NCBI RefSeq assembly: GCF_004000885.1
Contig: NZ_BIMC01000006.1
Coordinates: 186,001-250,000 of the forward strand
Length of the DNA: 64,000 nt
Source: Paenibacillus glucanolyticus NBRC 15330
Lineage (GTDB): Bacteria > Bacillota > Bacilli > Paenibacillales > Paenibacillaceae
Reading direction: 5' to 3'
Part shown: in pieces, positions 1 to 9,024 of the stretch
How positions within the stretch are numbered: the first letter of the stretch is position 1
Layout: each line of letters starts with the position of its first letter
Made by a program: the position numbers and the translations under genes
The notes under the pieces: generated by a model
The model's database searches: none
What the model was told of the DNA's origin: nothing
What the model saw: the letters and a program-made list of their open reading frames with translations, nothing else

Positions 1-88
1 TTCCCGAAGGAGGCCTGCCCGAGAGTTAGAAATAACTTTCATTTTTTTTGCCTGCATGGTGTAATGCATTAAAGCGAAAAAATAATAG

Positions 89-117
89 TTGACGCCTTTG
101 TTTAAATCCTATAGGAT
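89..117 (+). promoter_or_regulatory. Probable sigma-A promoter of the sugar ABC operon
   Basis: TTGACG at 89-94 and TAGGAT at 112-117 are separated by 17 bp, close to the vegetative consensus, and lie about 50 bp upstream of the first gene of the sugar transporter operon. No operator is evident. Confidence 0.6.
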
Positions 118-164
118 TACTTGTATTAATAGTCCTTTTTACGGAAAACAGGGGGAGAGAGAAC

Positions 165-1286
165 ATGAAAGGCAGTAAACATGTAAGGAAATTAACGGCG
201 CTGGTGCTCGCGTTTATGATTGTCTTAACCGGATGTGCCGAATCAGGCAGCGGCAGTGGTAAGGGAGCAGGCAATCTGGCCGACAAGGTCGAGAACCTGC
301 CGGCAGGCATTGCCGAGAAGGATCCGGTGAAGCTGATGGTGGTTCGCAAGATCGGGGGCGATGATCATACGGCACAATTTTTTGCTGGTGCGAAGCAGGA
401 AGGCGAGGCTCTCGGCTTTAAGGTAGATACCTTCTCGGCGAACGGGGACTCCGCCAAATTCCATGATGCCATCGCGCAGGCCATTGACAGTGATTACGAT
501 GGATTTATTATATCGCATGGAGACGATCCTGCATCGGTTCAAGATGTGAAGAAGATCACGGATAAAGGGATTCCGGTTGTCACCTTCGACTCCCTGCCGG
601 AGATCGGAGACATTGCAGGGGTTACGCAGACCTCGCAAGACGATGAGCAGCTCGCGAAGCTTGCGCTGGACAAGCTGGTTGAAGAGCAAGGACCGGATGC
701 TAACATTGCATACCTGTGGGTGGATGGATTCCCGCCGATGGTACGCCGTAATGCAGTCTATCAGGAAACGTTGAAGAACAACCCGGGCATTAAGGAAGTG
801 GAGCGCTTCGGCGTAGCGAGCGACCAGACTTCCCTGGAAACGCAAAATGCGGTATCCGCCATCCTGACGAAATATCCGAAGGGTGAGCTCGACGCGATCT
901 TTGCAACGTGGGATGCGTTTGCGATCGGCGCGGCCAGAGCGCTGGAGGAAGCCGGACGTACCGAGGTTAAGATTTACGGCATCGACGTGTCCAATGCGGA
1001 CCTGGAGCTGATTCAGAAGAAGGACAGCCCATGGGTGGCTACGGCTGCCGTAGATCCGAAAATGATCGGTGCAATCAATGTCCGTTTGCTTGCCAAGAAA
1101 ATTGCTGGCGAGGAAACACCTGCTGTCTACAACCTGGAGCCTGTATTGATTGAGCGTTCCGGCCTTGAGGGTTCAACCGAAGCGGTCAACATGGTGAACC
1201 TGGCTGATATCATCCCTAGCTGGGGAACGAGCACCGAGTTCGAAGAGGACTGGATGAAGGCACTGAAAGCTGCCAACGGCAAATAA
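165..1286 (+). CDS. Sugar ABC transporter substrate-binding lipoprotein (ribose type)
   Basis: A 373-residue type-1 periplasmic-binding-fold protein that captures a sugar outside the membrane and delivers it to the ATPase/permease encoded next. The N-terminus is a lipoprotein signal with lipobox LTGC (Cys24), so the protein is expected to be membrane-tethered. The mature part follows the ribose/galactose-binding pattern, with segments such as DGFIISHGDD and GIPVVTFDS around residues 110-150 and the hinge-proximal LDAIFATWDAFAIGAARAL near 240-260. A GGGGGAGAG ribosome site precedes the ATG. It is the first gene of a three-gene operon with fused-domain ATPase and RbsC-like permease, the normal order for CUT2-type importers. 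The substrate cannot be told from sequence; pentose, hexose or polyol are all possible. Confidence 0.9.
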   Translation: MKGSKHVRKLTALVLAFMIVLTGCAESGSGSGKGAGNLADKVENLPAGIAEKDPVKLMVVRKIGGDDHTAQFFAGAKQEGEALGFKVDTFSANGDSAKFHDAIAQAIDSDYDGFIISHGDDPASVQDVKKITDKGIPVVTFDSLPEIGDIAGVTQTSQDDEQLAKLALDKLVEEQGPDANIAYLWVDGFPPMVRRNAVYQETLKNNPGIKEVERFGVASDQTSLETQNAVSAILTKYPKGELDAIFATWDAFAIGAARALEEAGRTEVKIYGIDVSNADLELIQKKDSPWVATAAVDPKMIGAINVRLLAKKIAGEETPAVYNLEPVLIERSGLEGSTEAVNMVNLADIIPSWGTSTEFEEDWMKALKAANGK

Positions 1287-1361
1287 ACAGCATTATTCCT
1301 ACAGGCGCTCTTGTCGGTTATCGATAAGGGCGCCCTATCCTATTTGAAGGGAAGAATACAC

Positions 1362-2921
1362 TTGCGAAGCGTTATGGAGACAACAGCCGTCACTTCGACC
1401 ACTCTGTCGACTGAGGCCCCCTTACTTCAAATGAAGCACATCTCGATTTCTTTTCCAGGCGTTAAGGCGTTGACCGATGTTGACTTTCAGACGACCGCAG
1501 GGACTGCCCATGCGTTGATCGGTGCGAATGGAGCGGGGAAATCGACTCTGATGAAGATCCTATCGGGAGCGTACAACCACTACGAGGGAGAAATCTGGCT
1601 GGATGGACGCGAGGTACACATTCGTTCGCCGAAGGAAGCGAAGGATCTCGGCATTCAGATCGTGTATCAAGAGGTGGATACGGCACTCATTCCGAACCTG
1701 ACCGTCGGGGAGAACATCATGCTGGACCGGACGGTTCATGATATGGGAAGAAGGCACCTGATCCGCTGGAAGGAACTCTATCAGGAAGCCGAATCCATCC
1801 TGGCGCGCATGAATATACGGGTCTCCGGCAAAAAGCTGATTTCGGAGCTGACGCTGGCCGAGAAGCAGATGGTCCTGATCGCAAGAGCCGTCTCCAAGCA
1901 GTGCCGGATTCTGGTGCTCGACGAGCCGACAGCTCCGCTCAGCCACAGCGAAACCGAGCAGCTATTCAAGCTGGTGCGCAAGCTGAAGGAGGATGGAGTC
2001 AGCATTATTTTCATATCACACCGGCTGCCGGAGCTTTATGAAATCTGCGACGAGATTACCATTATGCGGGATGGCCAGCTGGTGAAAAGCGATCGCATCG
2101 CGAATATCGACCAGCCGAAGGTGGTGGAATACATGCTGGGTGCCAAGATGGACCAGCAATTCCCCCGCATCGAGCGAGAAATCGGTCCCACCTGGTTTGA
2201 GGTGAACAACATGCTGGACAGCGGCAAAATTAACGGCGTGAATCTCCATATCCGCCAAGGGGAAATTGTCGGTCTGGCGGGACTGGTGGGCGCCGGGAAA
2301 ACGGAGCTGTGCCGGGCAATATTCGGAGCATCCGATACTTCGACCGGCGAGATCAGGCTGGGCGGCAGCAAGCTTCGCATCCGCTCGCCGCATGACGCTG
2401 TGCGGTATGGCATTGCCCTGGTGCCCGAGGAGCGCCGCCGCGAGGGCGTGTTCGTTGAAGAGCCGGTGTCCGTTAATTTAACGGCCGCGGTGCTGTCCCA
2501 TTTTTCCAAATGGGGGTCATGGCTGAGCTTTGGCAAGGAGAAGCAAGCGGCGCGAGAGATGATTGAGCGTCTCGGGATCAAGACCCCGAGCGAGAAGGCG
2601 CGGGTGAGAAATCTGTCCGGGGGCAACCAGCAGAAGGTGGCGATTGGCAAGTGGCTGCTGGTCGATGCGGATGTGTATATTTTTGATGAGCCGACCAAGG
2701 GGGTCGACGTTGGCGCGAAGCGGGATATATTCAATCTCGTGGCCGAGCTTGCCAAGCGGGGGAAATGCGTGCTGTACGCCTCAAGCGAGCTGTCCGAAAT
2801 CGTTGGCATCACTGATCGGGTGTATGTGATGTATGACGGCAGTATCACCAAAGAGCTGACGACGCGGTCATCCCATGAAGAGGAAATATTGCTTTATTGC
2901 ACAGGAGGCGGGTTGACATGA
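1362..2921 (+). CDS. Sugar ABC transporter ATPase, two fused ATP-binding domains
   Basis: About 519 residues, the RbsA/MglA-type double ATPase that powers sugar import. The first domain carries Walker A GANGAGKST near residue 54 and Walker B ILVLDEPT. Its signature is degenerate (SELTLAEKQ). The second domain has GLVGAGKTE near 310, a canonical LSGGNQQ near 418 and Walker B VYIFDEPT. Such asymmetry is usual in this family. The frame is open back to TTG 1311, but the only good ribosome site (AAGGGAAG at 1347-1354) suits TTG 1362 or ATG 1374, so TTG 1362 is chosen. Its TGA overlaps the ATG of the permease by four bases (ATGA), which implies translational coupling. Confidence 0.9.
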   Translation: MRSVMETTAVTSTTLSTEAPLLQMKHISISFPGVKALTDVDFQTTAGTAHALIGANGAGKSTLMKILSGAYNHYEGEIWLDGREVHIRSPKEAKDLGIQIVYQEVDTALIPNLTVGENIMLDRTVHDMGRRHLIRWKELYQEAESILARMNIRVSGKKLISELTLAEKQMVLIARAVSKQCRILVLDEPTAPLSHSETEQLFKLVRKLKEDGVSIIFISHRLPELYEICDEITIMRDGQLVKSDRIANIDQPKVVEYMLGAKMDQQFPRIEREIGPTWFEVNNMLDSGKINGVNLHIRQGEIVGLAGLVGAGKTELCRAIFGASDTSTGEIRLGGSKLRIRSPHDAVRYGIALVPEERRREGVFVEEPVSVNLTAAVLSHFSKWGSWLSFGKEKQAAREMIERLGIKTPSEKARVRNLSGGNQQKVAIGKWLLVDADVYIFDEPTKGVDVGAKRDIFNLVAELAKRGKCVLYASSELSEIVGITDRVYVMYDGSITKELTTRSSHEEEILLYCTGGGLT

Positions 2922-3913
2922 ATACAGCAAGACCTGTTAAGGAGAAGCCGGCGGCTAGCTTCGCATTTGATTTTCTATATAAATACGGCACACTGATTAC
3001 GGTATTTGTGCTTATTCTCGTCTTCGGCACGGTGGCCGACAACTTTTTGAATACGAGCAATATCATTAACATTCTCCGTTCGATTTCGATTGTTACGATT
3101 ATTGCCGTGGGCTTGACGGTTTCGCTGGCCGTAGGCGGCTTCGACTTGTCCGTCGGCTCGACGGCCTCCCTGGCGAATGCACTGGTCATATCCATGTTCG
3201 TCTGGCATGGGCAAAATATAGGCATCGGCATTGGCCTGACACTGCTGTTCTGTCTCGCTGTAGGGCTGATCAATGCCTTCCTGGTCATCAACTTCAAGAT
3301 CGATGATATGCTGATGACCTTAGCGACGATGTTTATATTCCAAGGGGTTGCTCTTACGTATACCCGCGGCGCTACGATCTCCCAGAATATGATTCTGCCC
3401 AGCGGGGACTTTGCTACCGGCAAAATTCCGGCGGTGTTCGAGAAGATCGGGCAAGTTCCCTGGATCATTGTTATTATGGTGCTGGTTGTCATCGTGGTTC
3501 ATCTATTCCTGACCTATACCAAACATGGGCGGTATATGTACATGATCGGCGGCAACCGCGAAGCGGCGGCTTTATCCGGAATTCCAGTGAGTAAATATCG
3601 TCTGGCTGCGTACCTGGTTTCGGCCCTGTTCGCTGCGATCGGCGGGATTATACTCGGTGCCCGAGTGATGACAGCCGAGGTCAATTCCGGCGGACCTTAT
3701 CTGATGGATGCAGTCGCTGCGACCTTCATTGGATACTCGGTGTTTGGAGCGGGCAAACCGAATGCACTGGGGACCTTTGTGGGCGCGGTGCTGATCGGTA
3801 TTTTGCAAAATGGCCTGATCATGCTGTCCGTTCCTTATTATGCAATGGATATCGTGAAGGGCTCCGTTTTGGCGTTGGCGCTTGCCTTGACTTACTATAA
3901 GAAGAGGCATTGA
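2918..3913 (+). CDS. Sugar ABC transporter permease (RbsC-like)
   Basis: A 331-residue polytopic membrane protein of the branched-chain/ribose permease family (BPD_transp_2), forming the membrane channel with the preceding ATPase. Multiple hydrophobic helices are visible, with the family-typical SLAVGGFDLSVGS near residue 70 and a GGNREAAALSGIPV loop near 210-225, thought to contact the ATPase. The start is ATG 2918, overlapping the ATPase stop. AGGAGG at 2902-2907 gives a good ribosome site, whereas the upstream TTG 2897 has none. It is the last gene of the operon, followed by a weak hairpin and T-run. Confidence 0.9.
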   Translation: MNTARPVKEKPAASFAFDFLYKYGTLITVFVLILVFGTVADNFLNTSNIINILRSISIVTIIAVGLTVSLAVGGFDLSVGSTASLANALVISMFVWHGQNIGIGIGLTLLFCLAVGLINAFLVINFKIDDMLMTLATMFIFQGVALTYTRGATISQNMILPSGDFATGKIPAVFEKIGQVPWIIVIMVLVVIVVHLFLTYTKHGRYMYMIGGNREAAALSGIPVSKYRLAAYLVSALFAAIGGIILGARVMTAEVNSGGPYLMDAVAATFIGYSVFGAGKPNALGTFVGAVLIGILQNGLIMLSVPYYAMDIVKGSVLALALALTYYKKRH

Positions 3914-4001
3914 TACAGCCATTGTAGGCAACCGCCGCGCTTGGAAGCTGGAACAGCAAGGTTGAGGCTTCACTTACATCACATACACATGTATACTTTC
4001 T

Positions 4002-4050
4002 AAAGACCTTCCCTCCAGTGATCCTGCTGCCAGAGTGGATGGTCTTTTTC
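4002..4050 (+). terminator. Probable terminator of the sugar ABC operon
   Basis: AAAGACC pairs with GGTCTTT across a roughly 30-base interior, partly paired (CTCCA with TGGAT), and is followed by TTTTTC. The stem is shorter and more open than the other terminators in the window. Confidence 0.5.
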
Positions 4051-4089
4051 CTATAAATCCGGTATGTTATCCGTGATTTGGCTATTTAG

Positions 4090-4119
4090 TTGACGTACGT
4101 AACTTTTTTTCATTATCCT
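4090..4119 (+). promoter_or_regulatory. Possible promoter of thioesterase/oxidoreductase pair
   Basis: TTGACG at 4090-4095 and TATCCT at 4114-4119 with an 18-bp spacer, about 65 bp before the thioesterase start. It lies downstream of the operon terminator and so begins a new unit. Confidence 0.45.
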
Positions 4120-4182
4120 TGTAGAAGGCTGATTTTAAATTGTACATACATTCGCCTCTTATAAAGAGAAAGGGGACTCATC

Positions 4183-4638
4183 ATGAAAAAAACAACCTTT
4201 ATCCAACCGGATCCTCAGACTTGGCTGGACACTTTCCACTTTGAAATTCCGATAAAGATAAGGTACTGCGAGACCGACATGCTGGGTCATGTGAATAACG
4301 TCAGTTATTTCATGTATTTTGAACAGGGACGCATTGAGTATTTCGAGAATTTGGGATTAACCGAGGATTTATTCAGTGACAAGACCGTATCGGTTGTTGC
4401 GGATCTGGAGTGTCAGTATCTGGCACAGCTGTATTTGAAGGACCCGCTCAAGCTTCATGTCCGGGTGTCAGAGATCGGGCGTTCCTCGATGGATGTGCAG
4501 TATGCGATTGTGGTGGACGGTGCCTTAAAGGCTGCCGGACGCGGAACCATTGTGCTCATTGATACGGCGACAGGCAAGAGCACGCCGATTCCGGATTCGG
4601 CACGAGAGAAGATTGCTGCATTTGAAGGATGGGTGTAA
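4183..4638 (+). CDS. Acyl-CoA thioesterase, 4HBT hot-dog family
   Basis: A 151-residue hot-dog-fold protein of the YbgC/4-hydroxybenzoyl-CoA thioesterase group, predicted to hydrolyse acyl-CoA thioesters in the cytoplasm. The diagnostic N-terminal motif is YCETDMLGHVNNVSYF (residues 29-44), containing the active-site Asp and the GHVNN loop. The length is typical of a full single-domain member. GAAAGGGG precedes the ATG. An oxidoreductase follows within 50 bp, so the two are probably co-transcribed, although they have no obvious shared pathway. The acyl substrate is unknown. Confidence 0.85.
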   Translation: MKKTTFIQPDPQTWLDTFHFEIPIKIRYCETDMLGHVNNVSYFMYFEQGRIEYFENLGLTEDLFSDKTVSVVADLECQYLAQLYLKDPLKLHVRVSEIGRSSMDVQYAIVVDGALKAAGRGTIVLIDTATGKSTPIPDSAREKIAAFEGWV

Positions 4639-4685
4639 ACGAGAAACGAAATCAATTATGAAGATAAGAGGGGAAGGGATTAAGG

Positions 4686-5684
4686 ATGACCATCCGTTTT
4701 GCCATCATCGGCACAAACTGGATTACCGAGCGGTTTATTCAAGCGGCTCTGGAGACCGAGGAGTTTATTCTTGCCGCCGTGTATTCTCGAGCGGAAGAGA
4801 AGGGCAAGGTATTCGCGGCAAAGTATGCAGATCCAAAAGTATACACTTGTCTCGAGACGATGCTGCAGGATGATGAGATTGACGCTGTGTACATTGCGAG
4901 TCCGAATGCCTATCACGCAGAGCAGGCTGTACAATGCATGAACCATGGGAAGCATGTCCTCTGTGAGAAGCCGATGGCCTCCAATGCGGTTGAAGTGTCT
5001 GCGATGATTGAAGCTGCCAAGAACAATAACGTGCTGCTTATGGAAGCCTTGAAGTCGACATTAATGCCGAACTTCAAAATCGTAAGGGACAACCTGTACA
5101 AGCTGGGCCCCATTCGGCGTTACTTCGCAAGTTACTGCCAATATTCCTCCCGTTATGATGCTTATAAGCAGGGCACGGTTCTCAATGCATTCAATCCCGA
5201 GTATTCCAACGGCTCACTGATGGATCTGGGCATCTATTGCCTGTACCCTCTGGTTACCCTGTTCGGTAAACCGGACTCCGTGAAAGCTTCAGGCTATATG
5301 TTATCCACCGGGGTTGATGGGGAGGGGAGTCTGTTGTTATCATATCCGGAAATGGAAGCCGTCATCATGCATTCCAAGATCAGTGATTCCTATGCTCCTG
5401 CCGAGATCCAGGGCGAGAATGGAACAATGATCATCGATAAGATCAATCAGCCGTATGATGTGAAGATCCACTATAGAGACGGCACGATTGAGAACGTAAC
5501 CCAACTGCAAACTCATGAATCCATGTATTATGAAGCTCAGGAATTCATTGATTTATTAAAATGCGGTGAACGGGAAAGTGCAACTAATACGCATGCCAAC
5601 TCTCTTATTACCGCTGAAATCATGCAGGAAGCCAGAAGCCAGATCGGCTTGAGGTTCCCGGCGGACTCCCGGGCAGGTATATGA
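4686..5684 (+). CDS. Gfo/Idh/MocA family NAD(P)-dependent oxidoreductase
   Basis: A 332-residue dehydrogenase of the glucose-fructose oxidoreductase family. The N-terminal Rossmann fold begins with AIIGTNWITERFI (residues 6-18), a variant of the usual GxGxxG. The conserved CEKP motif, whose Lys is catalytic in the family, is at residues 97-100 (HVLCEKPMA). The C-terminal sheet domain contains the family segment DLGIYCLYP. The start ATG 4686 has AGGGGAAGG upstream. A second paralogue lies at 44686 in this window. The substrate, probably a sugar or cyclitol, cannot be told. Confidence 0.85.
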   Translation: MTIRFAIIGTNWITERFIQAALETEEFILAAVYSRAEEKGKVFAAKYADPKVYTCLETMLQDDEIDAVYIASPNAYHAEQAVQCMNHGKHVLCEKPMASNAVEVSAMIEAAKNNNVLLMEALKSTLMPNFKIVRDNLYKLGPIRRYFASYCQYSSRYDAYKQGTVLNAFNPEYSNGSLMDLGIYCLYPLVTLFGKPDSVKASGYMLSTGVDGEGSLLLSYPEMEAVIMHSKISDSYAPAEIQGENGTMIIDKINQPYDVKIHYRDGTIENVTQLQTHESMYYEAQEFIDLLKCGERESATNTHANSLITAEIMQEARSQIGLRFPADSRAGI

Positions 5685-5688
5685 TATT

Positions 5689-5746
5689 TGTCATACTCCC
5701 GAAATGACGTTTATGACTACGACGCACATGACAAACTATTTATAAT
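5689..5746 (+). promoter_or_regulatory. des promoter with putative DesR-binding repeats
   Basis: A perfect TATAAT (5741-5746) has no recognisable -35 at 17 bp (TACGAC at 5718-5723). Immediately upstream are TGTCAT (5689-5694), ATGACG (5704-5709) and ATGAC (5713-5717), with another ATGACA at 5728-5733. In Bacillus subtilis des is transcribed from a promoter with a poor -35 and is activated by phosphorylated DesR bound just upstream, and this arrangement matches. Assigning these repeats as DesR sites is inference. Confidence 0.55.
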
Positions 5747-5812
5747 TAGGTTAGACAAGTGCGTAATGAGATCATAACGTCCTTGCGCTTCATTACGAGG
5801 AGGAAGACAACT

Positions 5813-6889
5813 ATGGCTAAGCCCGATAACAAACTGTCCAGCTTGAAAAAGAACGTTGCCCCTTATGAGGAAATTGACACAAAGGCGAGTATAGGTCAGC
5901 TTCTTAATACACTGGTTCCCTTAATACTGCTATGGTATGCCGCCTATCTAAGCTTATCTGTATCTTACTGGCTTACCATTCCCATAGCCGTTATTGCTTC
6001 GGGGTTTGTTGTTCGGACGTTTATCATATTCCATGACTGCACTCACGGGTCTTTCTTCAAGAATCGCCGGGCGAACAGAATCCTTGGCACGATTACGGGC
6101 GTTATTACGCTGTGTCCTTATGAGCAGTGGAAAAACACGCATGCCATTCATCATGCTACGAGCAGCAACCTCGATAAGCGGGGAATCGGCGATATGTGGG
6201 TATTAACCGTTGAAGAGTATGGAGCGGCATCCTTTTGGCAGCGTCTGTACTACCGGGTTTACCGTAACCCGATCGTCATGTTTGGCCTTGGTCCCATCGC
6301 TATTTTTCTGGTTTCCTATCGTTTTAACCGTAAAGGTGCGAGACGTAAGGAGAAGATCAGCAACTATATAACGAATATTTCGATTGTGGCTTTGTATGCA
6401 GTGCTATGCTGGGCGATTGGATGGCAGGCATTCCTGCTCGTTCAAGCTCCGATATTCATGGTATCGGGAATGCTGGGGATATGGCTGTTCTATGTACAGC
6501 ACCAATTCGAGGAGACGTACTATGAGCATGATGAAGAATGGAGTTATATCAACGCAGCCGTTGAAGGCAGCTCTTATTACAAACTGCCGAAGGTTCTGCA
6601 GTGGATCACGGGCAACATCGGCTTCCATCATGTTCATCATCTTAGTCCGAAGGTTCCTAACTATAACCTTGAGAAGGCGCATGAAGCAGCACCTCCTCTT
6701 CAAAAAGCAACAACGATTACGCTGAAAACCAGCTTGAAGTCCATTCGCTTCCGTTTATGGGACGAAGAGAAAAAACTGTTCGTAACATTTAAGGATGCAC
6801 GGCGATCGCTGCGTACGTCAAAAGAATCAGTATTGGAGAAAGCCGAAAAGAACCTGGCAAGCCCGAGACCCAGAGTGCAGGGCGAGTAA
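5813..6889 (+). CDS. des: Membrane acyl-lipid fatty-acid desaturase (Des)
   Basis: A 358-residue integral membrane di-iron desaturase that introduces a cis double bond into phospholipid acyl chains to restore fluidity after cold shock. The three histidine boxes are visible: HDCTH at about residue 74, HAIHH at about 110 and HHVHH at about 271. Hydrophobic helices lie between them. The frame is open from GTG 5759, but AGGAGGAAGACAACT directly before ATG 5813 fixes the start. It is followed by a DesK-like kinase and a DesR-like regulator, the same order as in Bacillus subtilis. That context makes Des a firm call. Regulation is likely by DesK/DesR acting on the promoter just upstream. Confidence 0.93.
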   Translation: MAKPDNKLSSLKKNVAPYEEIDTKASIGQLLNTLVPLILLWYAAYLSLSVSYWLTIPIAVIASGFVVRTFIIFHDCTHGSFFKNRRANRILGTITGVITLCPYEQWKNTHAIHHATSSNLDKRGIGDMWVLTVEEYGAASFWQRLYYRVYRNPIVMFGLGPIAIFLVSYRFNRKGARRKEKISNYITNISIVALYAVLCWAIGWQAFLLVQAPIFMVSGMLGIWLFYVQHQFEETYYEHDEEWSYINAAVEGSSYYKLPKVLQWITGNIGFHHVHHLSPKVPNYNLEKAHEAAPPLQKATTITLKTSLKSIRFRLWDEEKKLFVTFKDARRSLRTSKESVLEKAEKNLASPRPRVQGE

Positions 6890-6923
6890 TTCATCAGCTT
6901 GAACCGACGGAAGGTGGGACCCC

Positions 6924-8057
6924 ATGCAGAAATGGTATCAGATATTTCATAAAAGCACGGGGTTAAGCCCGTATGTATGGGTTGTCTTCTACATCCTTCC
7001 GTTTTATTTCATCTTCCGGTCGACGTCTACCTATCAGATTGTCATCGGTATTCTGATGATTGTGATGTTTTTTGCCTTCTATGTTTTGTCCTTTCTGTCG
7101 AAAGGCTGGGTTGTATATTTCTGGACGAGTCTGCAGATTCTGATATCAATCACGATGTCTGTGGTTTTCAGTTACATCTATTTCTCGTTGTTTCTCGCAT
7201 TTTTTATCGGGAATATCAGGAATAAGGCCGGTTTTTTCACGCTGTATACCGTTCATCTGATAACGACAGTCATTACGGTCAATTATGGATTGTTAACGCG
7301 GAATCCGTTCTTTATAACACAGCTGCCGTTTGTTCTGGTCAGTGTGGTAGGCGTGATTCTGCTTCCCGTGACCAACTATAACCGAAATAAGAATGATCAA
7401 CTCCAGGGCCAATTGGAGGATGCGAACAAACGGATCTCTGAACTCGTCAAGCTGGAGGAGCGCCAGCGGATTGCCCGCGATTTGCATGATACACTGGGAC
7501 AAAAGCTGTCTCTCATCGGTCTTAAAAGTGATTTGGCCGGCAAATTGATGACACAAGATACGGCAAGAGCCCAAGCCGAGATCGACGATGTTCGCCAGAC
7601 GGCCAGAACCGCACTGAAAGAAGTGCGCGAGATGGTGACGCGGATGCGGGGCACCCGGCTTACGGATGAGTTCTTCCGCATTCGGCAAATATTAAAGGCG
7701 GCTCAGATCGAGCTGACCTTTGAGGGAACGCTGGAGCCGGATAATCTTTCGTTAATGAATGAGAATGTAATCAGCATGTGCCTGAAAGAGGCCGTGAATA
7801 ATATAGTCAAACATAGCAATGCAACGACCTGCTCCATTGCGATTGAATCCACCGAAAGCGATCTGGTTGCGAGGGTGAAGGATAATGGAACGGGATTTGT
7901 GACGGATACGAAGAATCGCGGTAATGGGCTGCGAGGCATGAGAGAGCGGCTTGAGTTCGTGAATGGAAGCATGGAGTTCACTTCTGGCGAGGGTACAACG
8001 CTTGTCCTTCGAGTACCTACTGTGCTCAGACTGCCGGATAAGGAGGCGGGAATATGA
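6924..8057 (+). CDS. desK: Thermosensor histidine kinase DesK
   Basis: A 377-residue HPK7-type sensor kinase. The first 150 residues form a cluster of membrane helices, the cold/membrane-thickness sensor in the family. A short coiled linker leads to the phosphoacceptor box ERQRIARDLHDTLGQK with His188, the same position as the phosphorylated His of Bacillus subtilis DesK. The C-terminal HATPase domain shows the N box (KEAVNNIVKHS), DNGTGF and GNGLRGM. A GGAAGGTGGG ribosome site precedes ATG 6924. Its stop overlaps desR by four bases. Des lies immediately upstream, so kinase, regulator and target enzyme form one locus. Confidence 0.93.
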   Translation: MQKWYQIFHKSTGLSPYVWVVFYILPFYFIFRSTSTYQIVIGILMIVMFFAFYVLSFLSKGWVVYFWTSLQILISITMSVVFSYIYFSLFLAFFIGNIRNKAGFFTLYTVHLITTVITVNYGLLTRNPFFITQLPFVLVSVVGVILLPVTNYNRNKNDQLQGQLEDANKRISELVKLEERQRIARDLHDTLGQKLSLIGLKSDLAGKLMTQDTARAQAEIDDVRQTARTALKEVREMVTRMRGTRLTDEFFRIRQILKAAQIELTFEGTLEPDNLSLMNENVISMCLKEAVNNIVKHSNATTCSIAIESTESDLVARVKDNGTGFVTDTKNRGNGLRGMRERLEFVNGSMEFTSGEGTTLVLRVPTVLRLPDKEAGI

Positions 8058-8656
8058 TCAGAATTGTCATTGCCGAAGATCAGCGGCTGCTGCTTGGAGC
8101 TCTGGCCTCACTGCTTGATCTGGAGGAAGATATGCAGGTGGTTGGAACGGCGGGCAATGGGAAGGATGCCGTAAAGCTCGTCAAACTTCATAGACCGGAC
8201 ATCTGTATCATGGACATTGAGATGCCCATGATGAACGGGCTTGAGGCGGCCGAAGAGTTGAAGGGTTATGGCTGTAAGGTTATGATCTTGACTACCTTTG
8301 CCCGGCCCGGGTATTTCGAGCGTGCCGTGAAGGCAGGTGCTAACGCGTATCTGCTTAAAGACAGCCCGAGCGAGGAATTGGCTGCATCCATTCGCAGCAT
8401 TATGGCAGGCAGACGGATATATGCCTCGGAGCTGGTGGACGAAGCCTATTCCGGTGAAGAGAATCCGCTGACGGAACGGGAAAAGGAAGTTCTCAGTCTC
8501 ATTGCAGACGGCAAGAACACCAAAGAAATCGCCACCCAGCTATTCATTACAACAGGGACGGTTCGTAATTATATTTCCGTTATTCTGGATAAGCTTGGCG
8601 TCAGCAACCGGATTGAGGCGATTACCCGCTTTAAGGAAAAAGGCTGGTTTAAATAA
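8054..8656 (+). CDS. desR: Response regulator DesR (NarL/FixJ family)
   Basis: A 200-residue activator. The receiver domain has the acidic pair E8/D9, phosphoacceptor Asp54 in IMDIEMP, the conserved Thr in LTTFARPGYF and Lys in LLKDSPSEE. The LuxR-type helix-turn-helix lies at about residues 135-195 (LTEREKEVLSLIADGKNTKEIA, then GTVRNYIS). Its sequence follows Bacillus subtilis DesR closely, including the C-terminal NRIEAITRFKEKGWFK. The ATG overlaps the desK stop (ATGA), which implies coupled translation. The expected target is the des promoter about 2.3 kb upstream. Confidence 0.93.
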   Translation: MIRIVIAEDQRLLLGALASLLDLEEDMQVVGTAGNGKDAVKLVKLHRPDICIMDIEMPMMNGLEAAEELKGYGCKVMILTTFARPGYFERAVKAGANAYLLKDSPSEELAASIRSIMAGRRIYASELVDEAYSGEENPLTEREKEVLSLIADGKNTKEIATQLFITTGTVRNYISVILDKLGVSNRIEAITRFKEKGWFK

Positions 8657-9024
8657 ATACGAAAATGACAGAAGCCCCGTGGCACTAGCCATGAGGCTCT
8701 TTTTTTTCTGTTCGAAAAGGATATCGGTTGTAGAGATGCGTGGCTAAGTGTAGATACATGGATTTTTTTACCTGTTATATCATGCATAATAATGTATATT
8801 TATTCATTATTGCAGGATTGTTTGTGATCTTCGGATAGAATTTATATTTAATGGAAACAATGAAATAACTAATCAAATAATGAGATTTATTACGAGCTCG
8901 AACATAATGATCTAAATCGGAGTCAACCAAAGAATATGGATGCATTTTTGTAAATGTATGCATTTTTATGTATAATAGAAATGATTGCCAGTAATAAAAT
9001 TTGAGGAGGAGGAGGAGGTCTTCT
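8657..9024. other. AT-rich leader between desR and khtU
   Basis: There is no gene here. Beyond the desR terminator the stretch is AT-rich. It contains an imperfect inverted repeat (TGCATAATAATG at 8783-8794 with CATTATTGCA at 8805-8814) and a direct repeat ATGCATTTTT at 8940-8949 and 8958-8967. The repeats run into a TATAAT at 8971-8976, which is a plausible -10 for khtU; no good -35 is seen. The ATGCATTTTT repeats could bind a regulator, but none is known. Confidence 0.4.
8672..8708 (+). terminator. Terminator after desR
   Basis: The arms AGCCCCGTGGC and GCCATGAGGCT pair over 11 positions with one mismatch and one wobble, followed by a run of eight T. Confidence 0.85.

Noticed and set aside
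2036..2851. 271-codon antisense frame inside the sugar ATPase gene
   Set aside because: It overlaps conserved Walker and signature motifs on the other strand and has no ribosome site.
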